A stretch of 64,000 nt of DNA from Hyperoodon ampullatus (GCA_949752795.1 OX457070.1:31818788-31882787), one strand, 5' to 3'; shown: positions 21,916 to 35,034, counted from the stretch's first letter. Notes: generated by a model not told the origin, from the sequence alone. Program-made: numbers and translations.

Positions 21916-23506
21916 TTTTAACTGTCCATTATGTAGAATTCAGTAAATCTAGATTTTATTCCTAGATCAAATGTTCCAGGAGAGTTCTAAGTAAGTTAAA
22001 AGAAGTTAATCATAAAAACATAGATTCAGCCTTAACAATGGTGTCATAAATAATGACAGTGTCATAAGAGGGAATTTAAAAAGCAATCAGAAATTATGTG
22101 CTTTTTTCCCCCCACAAAGCGCATGTTAAATTAACCAGTAAGCTTTGTTACGGTACATACCTGATGATGATTTTACATTATCTAGTGTTTTAAAAAATGT
22201 TTCCAAAAATCCTAGATTTATAACCCTGCAGAAGTCCCCACACTGTTGCAATGCTGTCTTCAATTCAGCCACTTCATATTGAAATTTCACACACAATAAT
22301 TGGCTGACCTTCACAGCTATGGCAGAAACTAATTAAAGCTGTAAGGCTGTGCTAGCAATGCTTTTGTGTGAAATGTGAAGTTTGGTGATAATGAAATATG
22401 GGGTGCAGATGTTATTGTCTTAGATAGACTCTGCCCTTGGTTCACACTAATGAAGAACAGCAATTATTAAACAAAAAGTATTTTTTACCCATTAATTATT
22501 TTGTGTTGTGATAGTAGAAATAAAAACACAGTGGCATCTCTCCTACCAGCATCTCCCCAAAGTAATTTTATGGAACTTTACCTGCTGACTTCTATCATTA
22601 GCCATTCGGTTTCCACTTTCTTCTCCTACTGTTCTTAAACCTTTGGGAGCCTCCAGCAAGGACCTGGCTGAGTTCAGAAAGCAAAGGGTAAAGAGCAAGC
22701 TAAAAAATGGTTACCCATAAAGATTTTTAGACAGCTGAAGGATTAAATAAATGAAGCTTTTTGGAAATAACTTTCTACTCCAAACAGAGATGTCAGTAGA
22801 AATATGATGCACTCCACACTGTTGGTGTCTGATACACAAAGGTCACTGCCGTTACTGAGGTACAAGTAGAGAAATAAAGCAGGCCTGAGCTCTGGTTTTT
22901 GGTTCTTAGGAGCTGAGTTTCTATTAATAGGTCGGTGTGACTTGCTGGACCTCCACTCGGTCAAGTATAACAAATCACAGATTTGCAACAATTGAAGAAA
23001 AATACTAGAATAAAGAAAAGGCACATTGTATAGTGAAGTCTTACCTTTTCATGGGCTAATGATTGAGGCTGCTTCTCTTTATCCCTCTCCTCGTTGACTT
23101 CAGGCCACTTAGTTCTCATTAACAGGGCAGAGATGGGAGGGACACGAGTTACCCACAAATTGGCCAATTTCCCTATTTGGGAAAGGAGATGGAACTTATT
23201 GACCAAAATAAAATGTAATAATTACTTGTGTAATTTTCTCTGTCGTCCATGTCCCATAGTATCCATATCCTACTACATGGGCATCTTAAGGTCTTATCTA
23301 CGAGGTATTGGCCACTAAACCCCAGCAATGATGAGGGTAGGAAGTGGCAGAAGAAGCACAGGAGGAGGTGGACATCACTGGATCATGTCACCTCAGACTG
23401 GGCAGAGAAAAAATGGTTAGTGCTTGGGAGGAAGAGGATTGATGGCCATGAAAACATTATATAGCTGAAGACGTAGTGGTTGGAGGGGATATCTTTACAA
23501 CACATT
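21916..23506. other. No gene recognised; 1.6 kb unique sequence
   Basis: There are no transposons I recognise. The segment 22110-22510 is rich in TAATTA-type words ('aaactaattaaagctgtaag', 'cattaattattttgtg') and is a candidate conserved non-coding element. Frames up to 93 codons lack domains. Confidence 0.5.
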
Positions 23507-23522
23507 AGGGCTCCATTTTCTT

Positions 23523-23726
23523 TTTTTTTTTTTGCGGTACGCGGGCCTCTCACTGTTGTGGCCTCTCCCGTTGCGGAGCACAGGCTCCAGACGCGCAGGC
23601 TCAGCGGCCATGGCTCAGGGGCCCAGCCGCTCCACGGCATGTGGGATCCTCCCAGACCGGGGCATGAACCCATGTCCCCTGCATCGGCAGGCGGACTCTC
23701 AACCACTGCGCCACCGGGGAAGCCCC
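23523..23726 (-). mobile_element. Cetacean CHR-type SINE (short class)
   Basis: Minus-strand copy with the head at the right ('cgccaccggggaagcccc') and a T-run at the left. Target-site duplication AGGGCTCCATTTTCTT is perfect over 16 bases (23507-23522 and 23727-23742). Frames of 70-126 codons crossing it are artefacts. Confidence 0.97.
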
Positions 23727-23742
23727 AGGGCTCCATTTTCTT

Positions 23743-25995
23743 GATGGTTGCGTCACTTGTCAATACATTTGGTCTTGATGTAACAGAATATTCTCAGGGA
23801 CTATGAGTGGATTTGAGGAGTAATTAATATAGGTAGTGATGGGCAAAATGACTGTTGAGACTATGTGTTGCTTCATTTGGGGAAAAGGTTAAGAATTTCA
23901 TTTGAATAAAGGATACCCATATATGTTAGGTAGAAACATAGGCTTGTTTTGTTGTTGTAAAGAAGTTCAGTCGTGTGCAGAAGGGTACATCTAGAAGCTG
24001 AGTAGCCAAAGGGGAAGACTGTGCCAGTTATTAGACTATTGGCTCTCAGCTTCCAATCCACCCTTCCTTTTCCTGCTTTTGATAATGGAACATTTCTCCT
24101 TTGCCAGCTTGCACAATGTTAAAATAGCAGAGGGCACTGCAGGGACACTAGGAAGTGTTTTTCTTCCTGGTACCAGTGTGTTCTCTGCTTGTTCCTGCAT
24201 TGTAAGATGGACAGGAACTCACAGGGCACCAAAGAGGTTCAGCACCAGCAAGTTTCATCAGCATTACCCCTTTGTGCGGCTTCTCCCAGCACCCAAGAGG
24301 GCAGCTTTGCACTGAGTTCCAACAGTGCAGCAAATTTCTCCACCAGGCAGTGGGCGGTGATCACACGCTCTCCAAGGGCGACCAATTCTAAGCCTCTGAA
24401 GGAGGAGGGGCTTCACTTGGTCCCCTGCCTCAGCCCTAGAGGTAGCAAGCTGCTCCTTATATCTGTTATTTCTGTAAATCTCACCTTATTCCTTGTATGT
24501 TATCTCCTCTTGCAGTTAATCATCTTTGTCATTAAGCTTTTCTTGCTCAAATGATTGTGTGATTTCTGTCTTCTGATTGGAAACTGGCTGATTCAGTGAT
24601 CCTCCCATCTTCAACCCAACAATTTATACAAGAACTAAATGAATTCCTTTATTATCATGACTGATTGAATTAAATGTAAAAAGTGTGCTGGACAAGGAGG
24701 AATTTGCAATAGTAGAAGTCGTAGAATATAGTAAAATATAATTGGAGCAATTATCAGCTTTCAGAAGATGCAGTCATGAATCACAAAAGATTATAATCCC
24801 ATGTAATTTTCAGTATAAAGAACAAAGCAAGAATGTACCAAAACCTTAACTTTACCCTGTACCAAATAAAGGAGTGATTAGAAAGACTGAAAATGCATAA
24901 AGGTGATAATGTAGCCATGTTGTCCCATGTCAAAATAGCAGAGTATCCACTTGGAGATTACACAAGTCCTCTCGTGTTAAACCTTTTGGACCAAAACATA
25001 AAGCAACTGCTTTGGAGTGGTCCTGGCTTACAATGTAGACAGAAACTTTAGATTGTCTTAACCTCAGGAACTTGTTTTGCTCCTATCATATTTATCCAGA
25101 ATACATCTACAATTTATTTATTTCTGGCAGACTCCATTACATTGCTAAACTGTATAGACACAAGATCCCATCCACTGCCCTCTCTTCATAGCATAATCAT
25201 CATTTTCCTCCGCAAATGTACCATTACACACAATAGGATCAATAATAGAGTAGGTGCAGTGAAATAGAGCAGTAAAGAGGCCTAGGGGGGCACATTAATG
25301 AGAGACAAGGCAGGGCAATGGAAGCCTACCCTTCCCCAAGGAGAGGAATTGCCCCACAGGATATCAAACCATGTTTCTCCTCAGGCTGCTTGGCACATGG
25401 ACCTATTGATTTCAGGAGTGGAGCGTTGTGATGGTAGAGGCTGCCCATGGGAATGGCCCCTGGGGACAGCAATTTGGGCAGAGAAAGAAGAGGGTAATAA
25501 CTTGTTCAGTGAAAAATAAATGGGTTCCAGGGCTCCTGACCAGGTGTCTTGTCTGATACTTCTATGCTAGGAGTGCCCCTTTGACTTCAAAAAAAAAAAA
25601 TAATAATAATGTCAAACTTTGTTTTGAGCCAGAGCCCTGGGGAGAGCTAAACCTGGGTTGCTGCAAAGAACAGTTTTTTAACCAGAGGCTGAGCAAAGTG
25701 CTGCTAATAAAACATCAGGTTTCTTTCTAATGAGTCTGACTTCTGAATGATGAGTGTTTGACATCTGTCTGTCTTTAGCCAAGTTTTAACTGTGAGGTCC
25801 TGTTTGTATTGGAATCTTATTTGCCTCCATGAAGCAAATGTTGAGAATAATAGTGACTGTGAAGTGGGTCCTTATGAGTGTCTCTAGGTTACTCAAGGAA
25901 AGCAGCTTGTACTCCTATGTACTACTGTTAGGAGCATGAGAAAATTGCTAACCTACTCAACTAGTGCTATAAAGCATATTGCTGGATGTCTCGCT
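23743..25995. other. No gene recognised; 2.2 kb
   Basis: Mostly unique-looking. The 24070-24600 segment reads somewhat like an old LTR ('ctgattggaaactggctgat' near its right end) but I cannot place it. An A-run with TAA repeats lies at 25590-25609. The 121-codon frame at 24189-24554 lacks a recognisable domain. Confidence 0.45.
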
Positions 25996-25999
25996 AAAG

Positions 26000-26148
26000 C
26001 AGTAGTTCTTAACCAGGGTTGCTTTTTGTATGAGCATTGCCTATGGATATGTGGGCTGAGTAGGTCCTGTGTGGGGGAATAGGCATCTATATTTTGAACT
26101 AGGGTCCCCACTGGTTTTGATGCAGCTGCTTCAAGAACTGTTATTTAG
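26000..26148 (+). mobile_element. MER5-type hAT transposon relic
   Basis: It starts 'cagtagttcttaaccaggg' and ends with 'ttgatgcagctgcttcaaga', with 'ggcatctatattttgaacta' in between. This resembles MER5A with heavy divergence. Confidence 0.6.
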
Positions 26149-26820
26149 TAATCACTACACTTAATGATACATATTTTTCAAAGACCAAGGTGACGTGATG
26201 AGATTAAAAAGTTGAAAGTAGAAAAATTGGTGCTCTTGGGAACTTACAGCAAGTTAGAAGGAGACCTGGCAATTTGGAGAGGTCTATAATTAAGCTAGAA
26301 AAATCAAGACAGAAGAGTTTAGACCGGATGTGGTATGGGCAGCAGAGTTTTGGGGTAACATCTGGCACAGAATGAGTTCAGTATTACCAGCACCACATTC
26401 TAAATCTTCAGGGAATACACTCTCATTGTGTCCTCTGTCAATGGCATCCTTTGGAGTGCAGTCAGATACTCTGTTCAATAATCAACAAATCAGAAGCACC
26501 ATCGATATGGTTCAATTTGCATACTTCATCATCGTGGTCACCAGGTTAGGGTGAGGTGAACACTGTTGACCAAAAGGGATCTGTGACTAAAGGAATAGGT
26601 TGTAAAGGTGCTGAGGCTGATGAGGAACTGAGAGAACCGTCCGTCTATATCACGCTGTAGTTTGAAGCATAAGAGCCAGTTTGCTATCCTTAGTTCCCAA
26701 TCAGGAAGAATCTGCTTATGAAATGTTCTGGAGGAATATCATTTATTTTTCCATACTGGGGATTCATTTATACCAATTTATCCACGCTCTTTTACTAGGA
26801 ATCCATTAAAAATAATAGTG
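26149..26820. other. No gene recognised
   Basis: Unique-looking sequence. Frames of 62-74 codons on both strands at 26290-26554 overlap and have no recognisable content. Confidence 0.5.
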
Positions 26821-26838
26821 CAAAGTTGAGAGACAAGG

Positions 26839-27028
26839 GGGCTTCCCTGGTGGCGCAGGGGTTGAGAGTCTGCCTGCTGATGCAGGGGAAACGGGTTCAT
26901 GCCCCGGTCCGGGAGGATCCCACATGCCGTGGAGCGGCTGGGCCCATGAGCCATGGCCGCTGAGCCTGCGTTTCCGGAGCCTGTGCTCCACAATGGGAGA
27001 GACCACAACAGTGAGAGGCCCGCGTACC

Positions 27029-27064
<36 letters not shown>
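26839..27064 (+). mobile_element. Cetacean CHR-type SINE (short class), very young
   Basis: It starts 'gggcttccctggtggcgcag' and ends in 37 uninterrupted A (27031-27067, the last three shared with the duplication). Target-site duplication AAAGTTGAGAGACA is perfect (from 26822 and from 27065), with flanking G residues. The pure tail and intact duplication point to recent insertion. Confidence 0.98.
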
Positions 27065-27070
<6 letters not shown>

Positions 27071-27082
27071 GAGAGACAGGGG

Positions 27083-28465
27083 ATGGATGTCAGTACAACC
27101 CATAGCCAAGTAACAGGACAAAGATTACTGGTCCACCTTGGAATCACACACATGATGTTGATAACTTAGCACTGCCCCCTAAACAACCAACATATATTAC
27201 AGTCATGTTCACACATGCAAAATATTTATTGGCTCACTCTAAGGATAATGTATGTTCTGTGCAGACTCATGAAAATATGAAATATACCACAATACACATC
27301 AAGGATCTGAACAATGCTTTTGTAGTTACACATCCCACACCTCCTGCCAGGCCGTCTTTAGCAGTTAAAATATTTTATACCAAGTTGATTAGATTTATTT
27401 AGTCATGTTTATTGGAACCTAGGTCAAAAATTACCTCCTCAATTATTCAGTTGAACCATAGTGTATTACTGTTTGTTAACATGTGTATGTTTGGATACAT
27501 CTCAGGCCAAATATAGTTTCCAAGCAAAAACAACCCAAATTAGTCAAAACCTGATATATTGTTATTCCTTGATTCAAAGTGATCCTTTGAAGTGACCATT
27601 CGCAATTTTTTGTTTTGTTTTGTTTAATTTTGCTGTATTTTTTTCATCCTCAAATCTTTTTAGGAAAAAAAGATAAACCTCCAAACAGTAAATGTACACA
27701 TTATTTGTAAGAAACATCCTGCTCTTAGGAATGTTAAAGTATTAAAAAACAAACAAACAAACAAACTCCCCCAAATCAGATATCTTAAAGCTGAAGAAAA
27801 TGCAAACTCATACCTAGGTGCTTCTTGCTATGCCTTGGCATTGTATTATAAAGAGGACTAGGATATTTTGATGTATAAGTTGTTGTTCACTAAGTGCAAG
27901 AAATTCTAATAATTCAACATCAATATAATTCTATTTTTAAAAGAAGAAGGTGTAGAGAATTGTTTAGAATACACATGTCAAAAGGAGGTCTTACCTTGAC
28001 CTCATACATGTTCACTGAAGATTTGAAACTTTTTTGGGCAAATTTGCAGGACGTGTGGATGCACGTAGAGGATTCTGTGCATTAGGAATGGAGGCATCTC
28101 TTAGGAAAAACTGAATGTTAAGGCATAGACGTTTTATCCAATGGCACCAGGCTTGGGAGAGAAAAGATAGCTTCCAGACCATCCCACATGGTTTTATACT
28201 TAAATTCTGGGCAGAAGGGACTGTGAGCAAATAAAAACAAAATAAAAATAATTCAGAAGGATCTGCTTTTTGTCAAATCTAAGGAGCTACTGCTTATATA
28301 AGAGAGTATAGCACAAGAGGGCTAGAAGTTCTGACAAAGTTAAAGCACATTCAAGTGCAAATACCAGGGCCTAAGCAAGAGCAGAATAAACTGCAGCTCA
28401 AACAAAGAAAAACCTGTGGAAGCCCTCATGCATCATTTGTGTCACAGGCAGAAACAAAGACGGAG
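27083..28465. other. No gene recognised; (AAAC)n tract
   Basis: AT-rich unique-looking sequence. A short (AAAC)n run lies at 27746-27766 and a GTTTT-rich run at 27608-27624. Confidence 0.5.
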
Positions 28466-28472
28466 ACCTACT

Positions 28473-28992
28473 TGTGATACCAACCGGGATCCTTGGACTC
28501 TTTAATCAATAGAAATTATAAGAGGCCAGATGAGAAACTCAGGCAAGGCTTTATTGGGACTAGTGGTGCAGCACGAGTGAACAAAAACAAGTAACAGGTT
28601 CCCTTGCTCTCTCCCTGAGGTGGGGTGGGGGGACCGGTTTCCTTAAATGGGGTGAGTGTAGGGGCAGGTCAGTGGGGCTGGAGGTGTGGCTTAGGTACTC
28701 TGCCCACACCTTTGTGGTGCTGTGTGCAGGGATCATGCTTTTGCTCCTGGCACCTCAGAAACAGCAGTTGAGTTCTGGCCTTTTTGCATCTTATTGTTCA
28801 TAATTGCCCTGACTGCATGTGTGTAGTCATTTTTAATCCCTTATAGTTTCTTTGCATTCTTTTCCAGGTGCAAGCACTCCAGTAAAGGGTCCCAGGTCTC
28901 AGCCTGTCTCACTTGGAGGGCATCAGTGGCATTATACTGGCGTTGTAATAGGGAAAAACAAATCTGACTCCATATTAGATCTGTTTCTTTCA
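28473..28992 (-). mobile_element. Probable retroviral solo LTR
   Basis: Read on the minus strand it shows a 'catttaagg' TATA-like element (about 28640), then AATAAAGCCTTG (28543-28554) as a poly(A) signal, then a short U5-like end near 'ggttggtatcaca' at 28473. The left and right ends have the plus-strand TG/CA expected of an LTR, but exact ends and duplication are not secure. No retroviral genes are seen beside it. Confidence 0.5.
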
Positions 28993-29034
28993 CTTTAACC
29001 TTTGTATTCTACTGCTTTTGCTTTGAATTAAGAA

Positions 29035-29439
29035 TGTTGCCTATAGTCTGAAATATACAGGATAGCCCATTCTCCAGGCTCTGATCTTTAAGGGTATAAC
29101 ACTTTTCCATTCATACAGAGATAAAAAGTTGCAGAACAGAGAATAACATTTGTCTTGCTGGAGGTTTACAGGAACACTGGGACCTGACCTATGTGGACAG
29201 CTGCAAGAGCAAAGGATTCCAACACCAAGAAGTTTGAAGCATCCAACCATGACCCTCTGTCACCTTGCCTTTAAAAATGTTTTGCTGAAACACTTCGGGG
29301 AGTTTGGGGTTTTTGGAGGATGAGCCACCGGTTCTCCTTGCATGGCCCTGCAGTAAACCTTTCTCTGCTCCAAACTCTGATGTTTTGGTATTGTTTGATC
29401 TCACTGTGCATCAGGCACATGAACTTGTTTTTGGCAACA
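29035..29439 (+). mobile_element. Probable class I ERV solo LTR
   Basis: A 405-base block has perfect inverted ends TGTTGCC (29035-29041) and GGCAACA (29433-29439). A poly(A)-signal variant 'cagtaaacctttctctgctc' lies at about 29350 and 'gcctttaaaaatgtt' upstream may act as a TATA element. No matching target duplication and no tRNA primer site follow it, so it is a solo LTR, possibly rearranged. Confidence 0.6.
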
Positions 29440-32400
29440 GCATCACAAGACCGTCAATGGGTACTGATGGTGGAGTCTTAACAGCAATGGCCTGCCACTT
29501 GAAGGCAACCAAAGGAGACATTTTCAGAGAGATCCAAAACAGAAGAGGAGGGAAATGTTGGCTGCCAGATGATAACCAAGAGCTCATAAGAGACACCCTC
29601 AGGAGCCTTCCCAAAATTGTGTGGGTGGCAGAGAGAGGGTGGATGAGAAATGTGACTTTAACATACACCTGGATTTCTTTCACTGCTGAGTGGGGACAGA
29701 GTCCACAAAAAACACTTTGTTATGGTTTTAAACTTAATTTTAACAGATCGATCTCATAAGGGAAACCCAGGTTATACTTGTAAGAGTACAGGAAAGACAG
29801 ATTGCATGTTCTAAATGAACTTCCATTTTAATAGCCCACTTTAAATAATTCCATGTAATCAGTGCCTTATATTTTAAAATAATCATACAGAGTATAATAA
29901 GTTATTAGGCTGTTAAATATAGATGATTTAATCGTGAGTATTATAGAAATATATTATTTTCCTATTGTCTGTTCCTATTATTAATCAAGCAAATTAAGTT
30001 AGTGAAGTGGTTCCAATAGAATGTGGTAATTTATTATGTACACCAGTGTTAAAAATTAAAGAATTAAATTCTCTGTGGTAACTGTATTCCCCAAATCAAA
30101 CATGTAGATGTTTATAAGTCTAAAAGACTAACTATCCAAATAAAGAGTTTACTGCTTAGTAAGAGTTTTTAAATAGATCTATTTGTTATGATTCAAAATA
30201 TATTGCAATAAAATGGTTAAATGAAACTTAAAAAATTATGTACACTCACATGCATGTTCACACACTGTGCATTGTTTTTCTGTCCATGAGCTACAGTATT
30301 AACAATTCACCTCTTGATGGATTGTAAGATGCATCTTGTGTTTCAGACTGGGTTCCCTCTCCCTTTCCCTGTGCCATTCATAGTAATAGAAAAACCAGTT
30401 GACAATAAAAATCAAAGAAATGTAAACAAGTAAATAGGTTTATTTCATAGATGCTACTTTTTATTTAGAGTCTCAAAATGATATTTAAAGGAAGGAACAT
30501 GCTAAAATCCCAATGGGGACAGCCCATAATTGTCCAGTAGTTTCATGAGGTTTGAGTTAATCTCTCCTGACTTTCTAGTCTGGAAAACTCCAACACTTGT
30601 GTGTTACAACACTTGAGTGTCAGGTCACTGCATGTTGCCATGAAAGACAAGAAAAAGAAAAGAGGAAGTCATGTTTACTCATTCTCAATGGTTTTAATTT
30701 TTTAGGGCTAATTTTTGTTAACCCATGTGTTACCCTGTGAAGTACTCTGGCCTCCAAATGAGTCAGTGAAGATGGAAGTGGTAGGTGTATTAATGTCACT
30801 CTGAAAAAAAAAAAGCACTTGTGTTCCCAACTGGCTAATGCAGACACACAAAAAAATGTTTCCTTTATGTGTTATTGTAATTAAATAAACACAGTGTGAC
30901 AAAACCTCCAATTTACATGAACTCCAAAGGTGCAAGAAGTTGTATTCAGTATACCTAGAGTGAAGTAACAAGGTAACATAAAATTGCTACTCAAAAACTG
31001 GAATGCTTTTATAATGGAAGGAAATACAGGGGAGATATTTTTATGAAAATTATTTCGTAGGACTTTCTTCACAATCCTTGAATTGTAGTACCACGGTATC
31101 CAAAAAGGCCATTTTAATTATAATTATAACTCTCAAATTCTGTCATCCTTTTTAAAAATTATTATTAGAATGCCAGTCCGCTGACCTTCAACTTCCACTG
31201 AATATAATCTATACATTTGGTCATGCCTAGGAGGCATCTGAAGCAAAACCTTGAGGATTTAAGAAATGAAGCTTGAAAAAGTTTCTCCTTTCCTGTAAAT
31301 TAGAAAATGGAAGTTGTGTCTTTCAAAGTATTTCAGTTTGTTAAATAACTAAACCCACTCTTTGTTTCTACCCATGGTCCTTACTCAGACCAGAGCGACT
31401 TTGTCTGCAAGGGAAGTTTCAGCTCTGAGGTCAGTGGGGACTTTCATTGAATCCGAAGTTCTGATTAGATTGAGTAACTCCACTGAGACATAGGCACAAT
31501 GCAATCCAGGCTTAGAAACGTCCTCATTGAGCAAGACTTCCGAAGCTTGCAAATGTTGCCAGATTTAATTTAATTTTGAATATTTTAGGAAGGTTGCAAA
31601 AACTTAGGGTTGGCAAAGTTACTACTAAAAATCCCAGAAGGAAAATGGAAGGTGTTGAGGCTGTGGGTTTGCAGAAGGTATTTTTCTAATCATGGCCACA
31701 GTCTTTCTATGAGTTTTGTGCGTTCGCTAAACACACATGTGAATGTCAATATCCATGCCTTCACCCACGTGGAGAAGACTTTTTATCCATGTGACCATGT
31801 TGGTATAAGGAACAGCTTGTAAACTTGCATGGGCCCTGCACTTGGGGTTCCAGTTCTGCTGATTTGCCTCCATAAACTTAACTACTTTCAAACACTTCAT
31901 AGCTGAAATGCACAAACCCGTTTACTTCAAGCACATTGACAGTCTGATAGTCAAGTCACAGGATATTCAGAAAGCTCTACTGTGAAGCTGAATTTTGGTA
32001 ACTGACACCAATAACATAACAGCATTAAAACAGCCATATTCTTAGAGTGGATAAGCGAGTCTTCTTGTAAATATGCTCAAGGAAAGCATGGAGGTGGCAG
32101 AAGAATTGTGCCACAACTGTAACAGCTAATAAATCTTTATTTAAGCAGGGACCTTTAAAATTTAATTAGGCATACAAAAGCAGAGAGCATTCTGAGGGTA
32201 AAAATCTGCCAGTTCTCACAAGAAAAGACACCTGCTTTATGGAAAAAAACTTCAAGTTCAAATGTACTCTCCTGGTACTTTGTCAATAGAAAGGCTTTCT
32301 GTAGAAGAAAAAATATCTGACTTAAAAAAAAAAAAAAGACAGAGGCAGACAGGAGGCATTCCTGGCACACCCTAGAGGGGAGAGAGAATGGCCCGTTTGT

Positions 32401-33830
32401 GAACTGTGTGTGTGTGTGTGTGTGTGTGTGATTTAGCTAATTCATGTAGTCGCCTCTCTTTTCTTTCTCTGTCTTCCTCCTTCCTGGGTCATGTATGGGT
32501 AGTCAAGGATCTATGGCAGATTTGGTAGTACCCATGATGTAAAATTGGCGGTCGCCTTGTAATTCAAGACTATTCATTGCCATGCTCCCTCACCGCTCCC
32601 AACCTAAAAATGTCTCCTTCTGCGCTCACATCACAAAGCACAGCTACAGTAAGGTAATACCCCTCCTTCCCAAATTAAAAACTTAAGTATCTAAATTACA
32701 ATTTGCCTTTGAGCCCTTTATGGATTATAATGGCTCAGTATCTAACATGGCTCCTTGTTAAAATGTTGAGACCACTGGGGCTGGTTTCATTCTAATTCCA
32801 GATTCTTTGACTTGAAGTGTATATTTCCTTAGCTCCTTCTTGAGAGAAGGGCTTCGATTAGTACAGCATAGAAGGATTTCCTTGGGAAAGAAAGTAACAA
32901 ACTTTAAACATTGATTATATTCTCTGAGCAAATTTTCTCCTTCTGTCAGTGTGGAATTTGGTAGACCTTGTGGTGGAAGATATTTAAGTTACAGCATCCA
33001 CGTTCATGGAACATGATCTAGTTCAGGAGATGAGACGTAAACATTTGAAGCAGGCAGCACCATTTCAATTGTACAAGGTATAGCCCAAGGCAGTACGTAC
33101 ATATACATCACAGCACTCAGATAAATAACTCCAGTTTTTGTCCATGGGCCAACCCCAGTCCTTGAACCAACAAAGCTGTTTTTGTTGTTGTTTGTATGTT
33201 TTTCATTTCTCAGGAGTCCTTCATCAAAGAACAGGATAATATATTTTAACAAAATTAGCTTTAGGAATGCAACCTTTGTTTTTAACTTTTGCTGCTTTGA
33301 GATGCACAAATGAAGCCAAATGAACATCATGAAAACAAAGCTAGTTTATGATAGGCTGTTGTATATATTTTTTCGGCTACCATGTGATCCATCCTGAAGA
33401 TGTTCTGCTGCTTGCATGGTGTTTCCTCCAAATCACTTATTTTATGCTAAGAAGATAATAGTGGTGACTCACTTCAAATGTCAACAAGCATCATAAGTAA
33501 TGAATTCAGATTTGAGCTCCTATTGCCCAATTAAATAGTTCTTTCAGCAGATCAAATGCCATTCAGGCCTTTTTGTGCACTTTTCTTTATGCTACTTTAA
33601 AAGTCATCCTGTTGTTGCTTTTAAAAAATAAGTAAAGTAGGTGCTCTCTTTTGTGAAAGATGTTAGAGCTAGTCTTAAATGGCAACATAATGAAATTTAA
33701 GGAAAATAGAAAGGGCTATGATGTAAGGAGAAATGCAGTTAGTTATCCTTCATGAGATTCTCAAGTGGGGAACCCTACACTAGATGCCTACAACAAGAGC
33801 TCAGAGACCGTGGGGCTGCATCTGAAAGGC
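29440..33830. other. No gene recognised; 4.4 kb largely transposon-free
   Basis: AT-rich unique-looking sequence. A TG microsatellite lies at 32406-32431, and A-runs at 30806-30816 and 32323-32337. A plus-strand frame of 151 codons (29304-29759) begins inside the LTR and has no recognisable domain. A minus-strand frame of 108 codons (33004-33330) likewise shows none. Confidence 0.5.
32406..32431. repeat. (TG)n microsatellite
   Basis: Thirteen uninterrupted TG units. Confidence 0.95.
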
Positions 33831-33834
33831 AGTG

Positions 33835-34010
33835 CTCAGTGGACTGGGATTAGGTACCTGGCCTGGTCCTGCTTCTTTGTTCTGACTGGTGGATATGAGC
33901 AAGTTTTTTGGATCTTACCTTTTTAGTCAAAAATATTTGAGGGGTTGACCAGATGAACTCTGAGCTTCCTTTCAGCTCAAAAATTTTATGAGATAGTCCA
34001 ACTCAATCAA
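33835..34010 (+). mobile_element. MIR-type SINE (MIR3-like)
   Basis: 'ggggttgaccagatgaactc' followed by 'gcttcctttcagctcaaaaa' is the distal part of MIR3-like copies. Confidence 0.6.
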
Positions 34011-34374
34011 GAAGCTACTGTATAATGCTTAATACAAAATTTGAGTCTAGTTTCCATTAATGTGAGAAACTGAAAATTTTGTTAGACTACAAAAATGTTT
34101 TGGTCTTCCCAGAACTTCTGTTAGGCTGGAGTCTGCAGTCTTTGAGACCTAGCAATAGGCTTGTAGGCTAATTGGGAAATGACAGAGATTTATTGGGAAT
34201 ATTTGGGGGTTTCTGAATCATTGCAGGCAGTAGAGCAATCCTTTCCTAGAAAGCTTCTCTTCAGTGTACTCCTTCATGAGGAGAGAGAGTTGGATGGTTG
34301 TGTGGCCAGTTACGATTGCCTTGTCATTCAGGGCTTTTTGGAGTAGCCTTTACCTTCAGTATCTGTGTATTCTG

Positions 34375-34450
34375 ATCCACAGTTTCCTTACATGTGAAAT
34401 GGACAATGCCTACTTTAGAAGGTTGTTCTGAAGATGGACCATAAAGTGAA
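34375..34450 (+). mobile_element. MIR SINE fragment
   Basis: 'cacagtttccttacatgtga' followed by 'gaaggttgttctgaagatgg' fits the MIR core and distal part. Confidence 0.55.
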
Positions 34451-34464
34451 AATTATCTTGTATG

Positions 34465-34955
34465 TCAGTTATATACTGATATGTAGCAAATCATGCCAAA
34501 CCTTGGTAACTTAACACAACCACCATGTTATTTCTCATGATCACATGGGTCGGGAATTTGGGCAGGGCTCACGGGGATCTTCTCACCTCTGTTCTTCGTG
34601 ATGTTGGCCAGTGGCTCAGTGCTTGTCCATGTGGCCTCTCCCTCCACGTGTTTTCTCATCCTCCATATGTCCTCTCTTCCTCTCCCACATGGTCTTTCTA
34701 CCCAGTGGGATAGGCTGGACTTCTTAGAGGGACAGTGGGATTCCAAGAGTGAAAGCTGATCTCGGCATGGAAGTCCCAGAAAGCTATTTCTTCTACTTTC
34801 TATTTGTCAGAGCAAGTCACCAGTGCAACTCAGCTTCAAGGAATGGGGAAATAGACTCCACCGCTTTATGAGAGTAATAGCAAAATGACTTGGCAATTGG
34901 CAGAGACCAGGGAGGCTTGATTCACTGTAGGCCATTTTAAACCATCAACCACATC
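34465..34955 (-). mobile_element. MLT1-type ERVL-MaLR LTR
   Basis: Plus-strand words 'gtaacttaacacaaccacca', 'catgtggcctctccctccac' and 'ggggaaatagactccaccgc' occur in the order expected for the reverse complement of an MLT1-like LTR. It is a nearly full-length, well decayed solo LTR. Confidence 0.7.
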
Positions 34956-35034
34956 TCAAATAAAGCTTGGCACATAGTGGGTACTAGATGAATGTATTAC
35001 ATCTTACATGTGGCAACTTTCATCAACATTCAAC

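Noticed and set aside
24070..24600. Possible old LTR and a 121-codon frame
   Set aside because: A few words near the right end resemble LTR ends, but I could not place a family, ends or signals.
29304..29759. 151-codon plus-strand frame
   Set aside because: It starts inside an LTR-like block, has no recognisable domain, and no splice or promoter context supports it.
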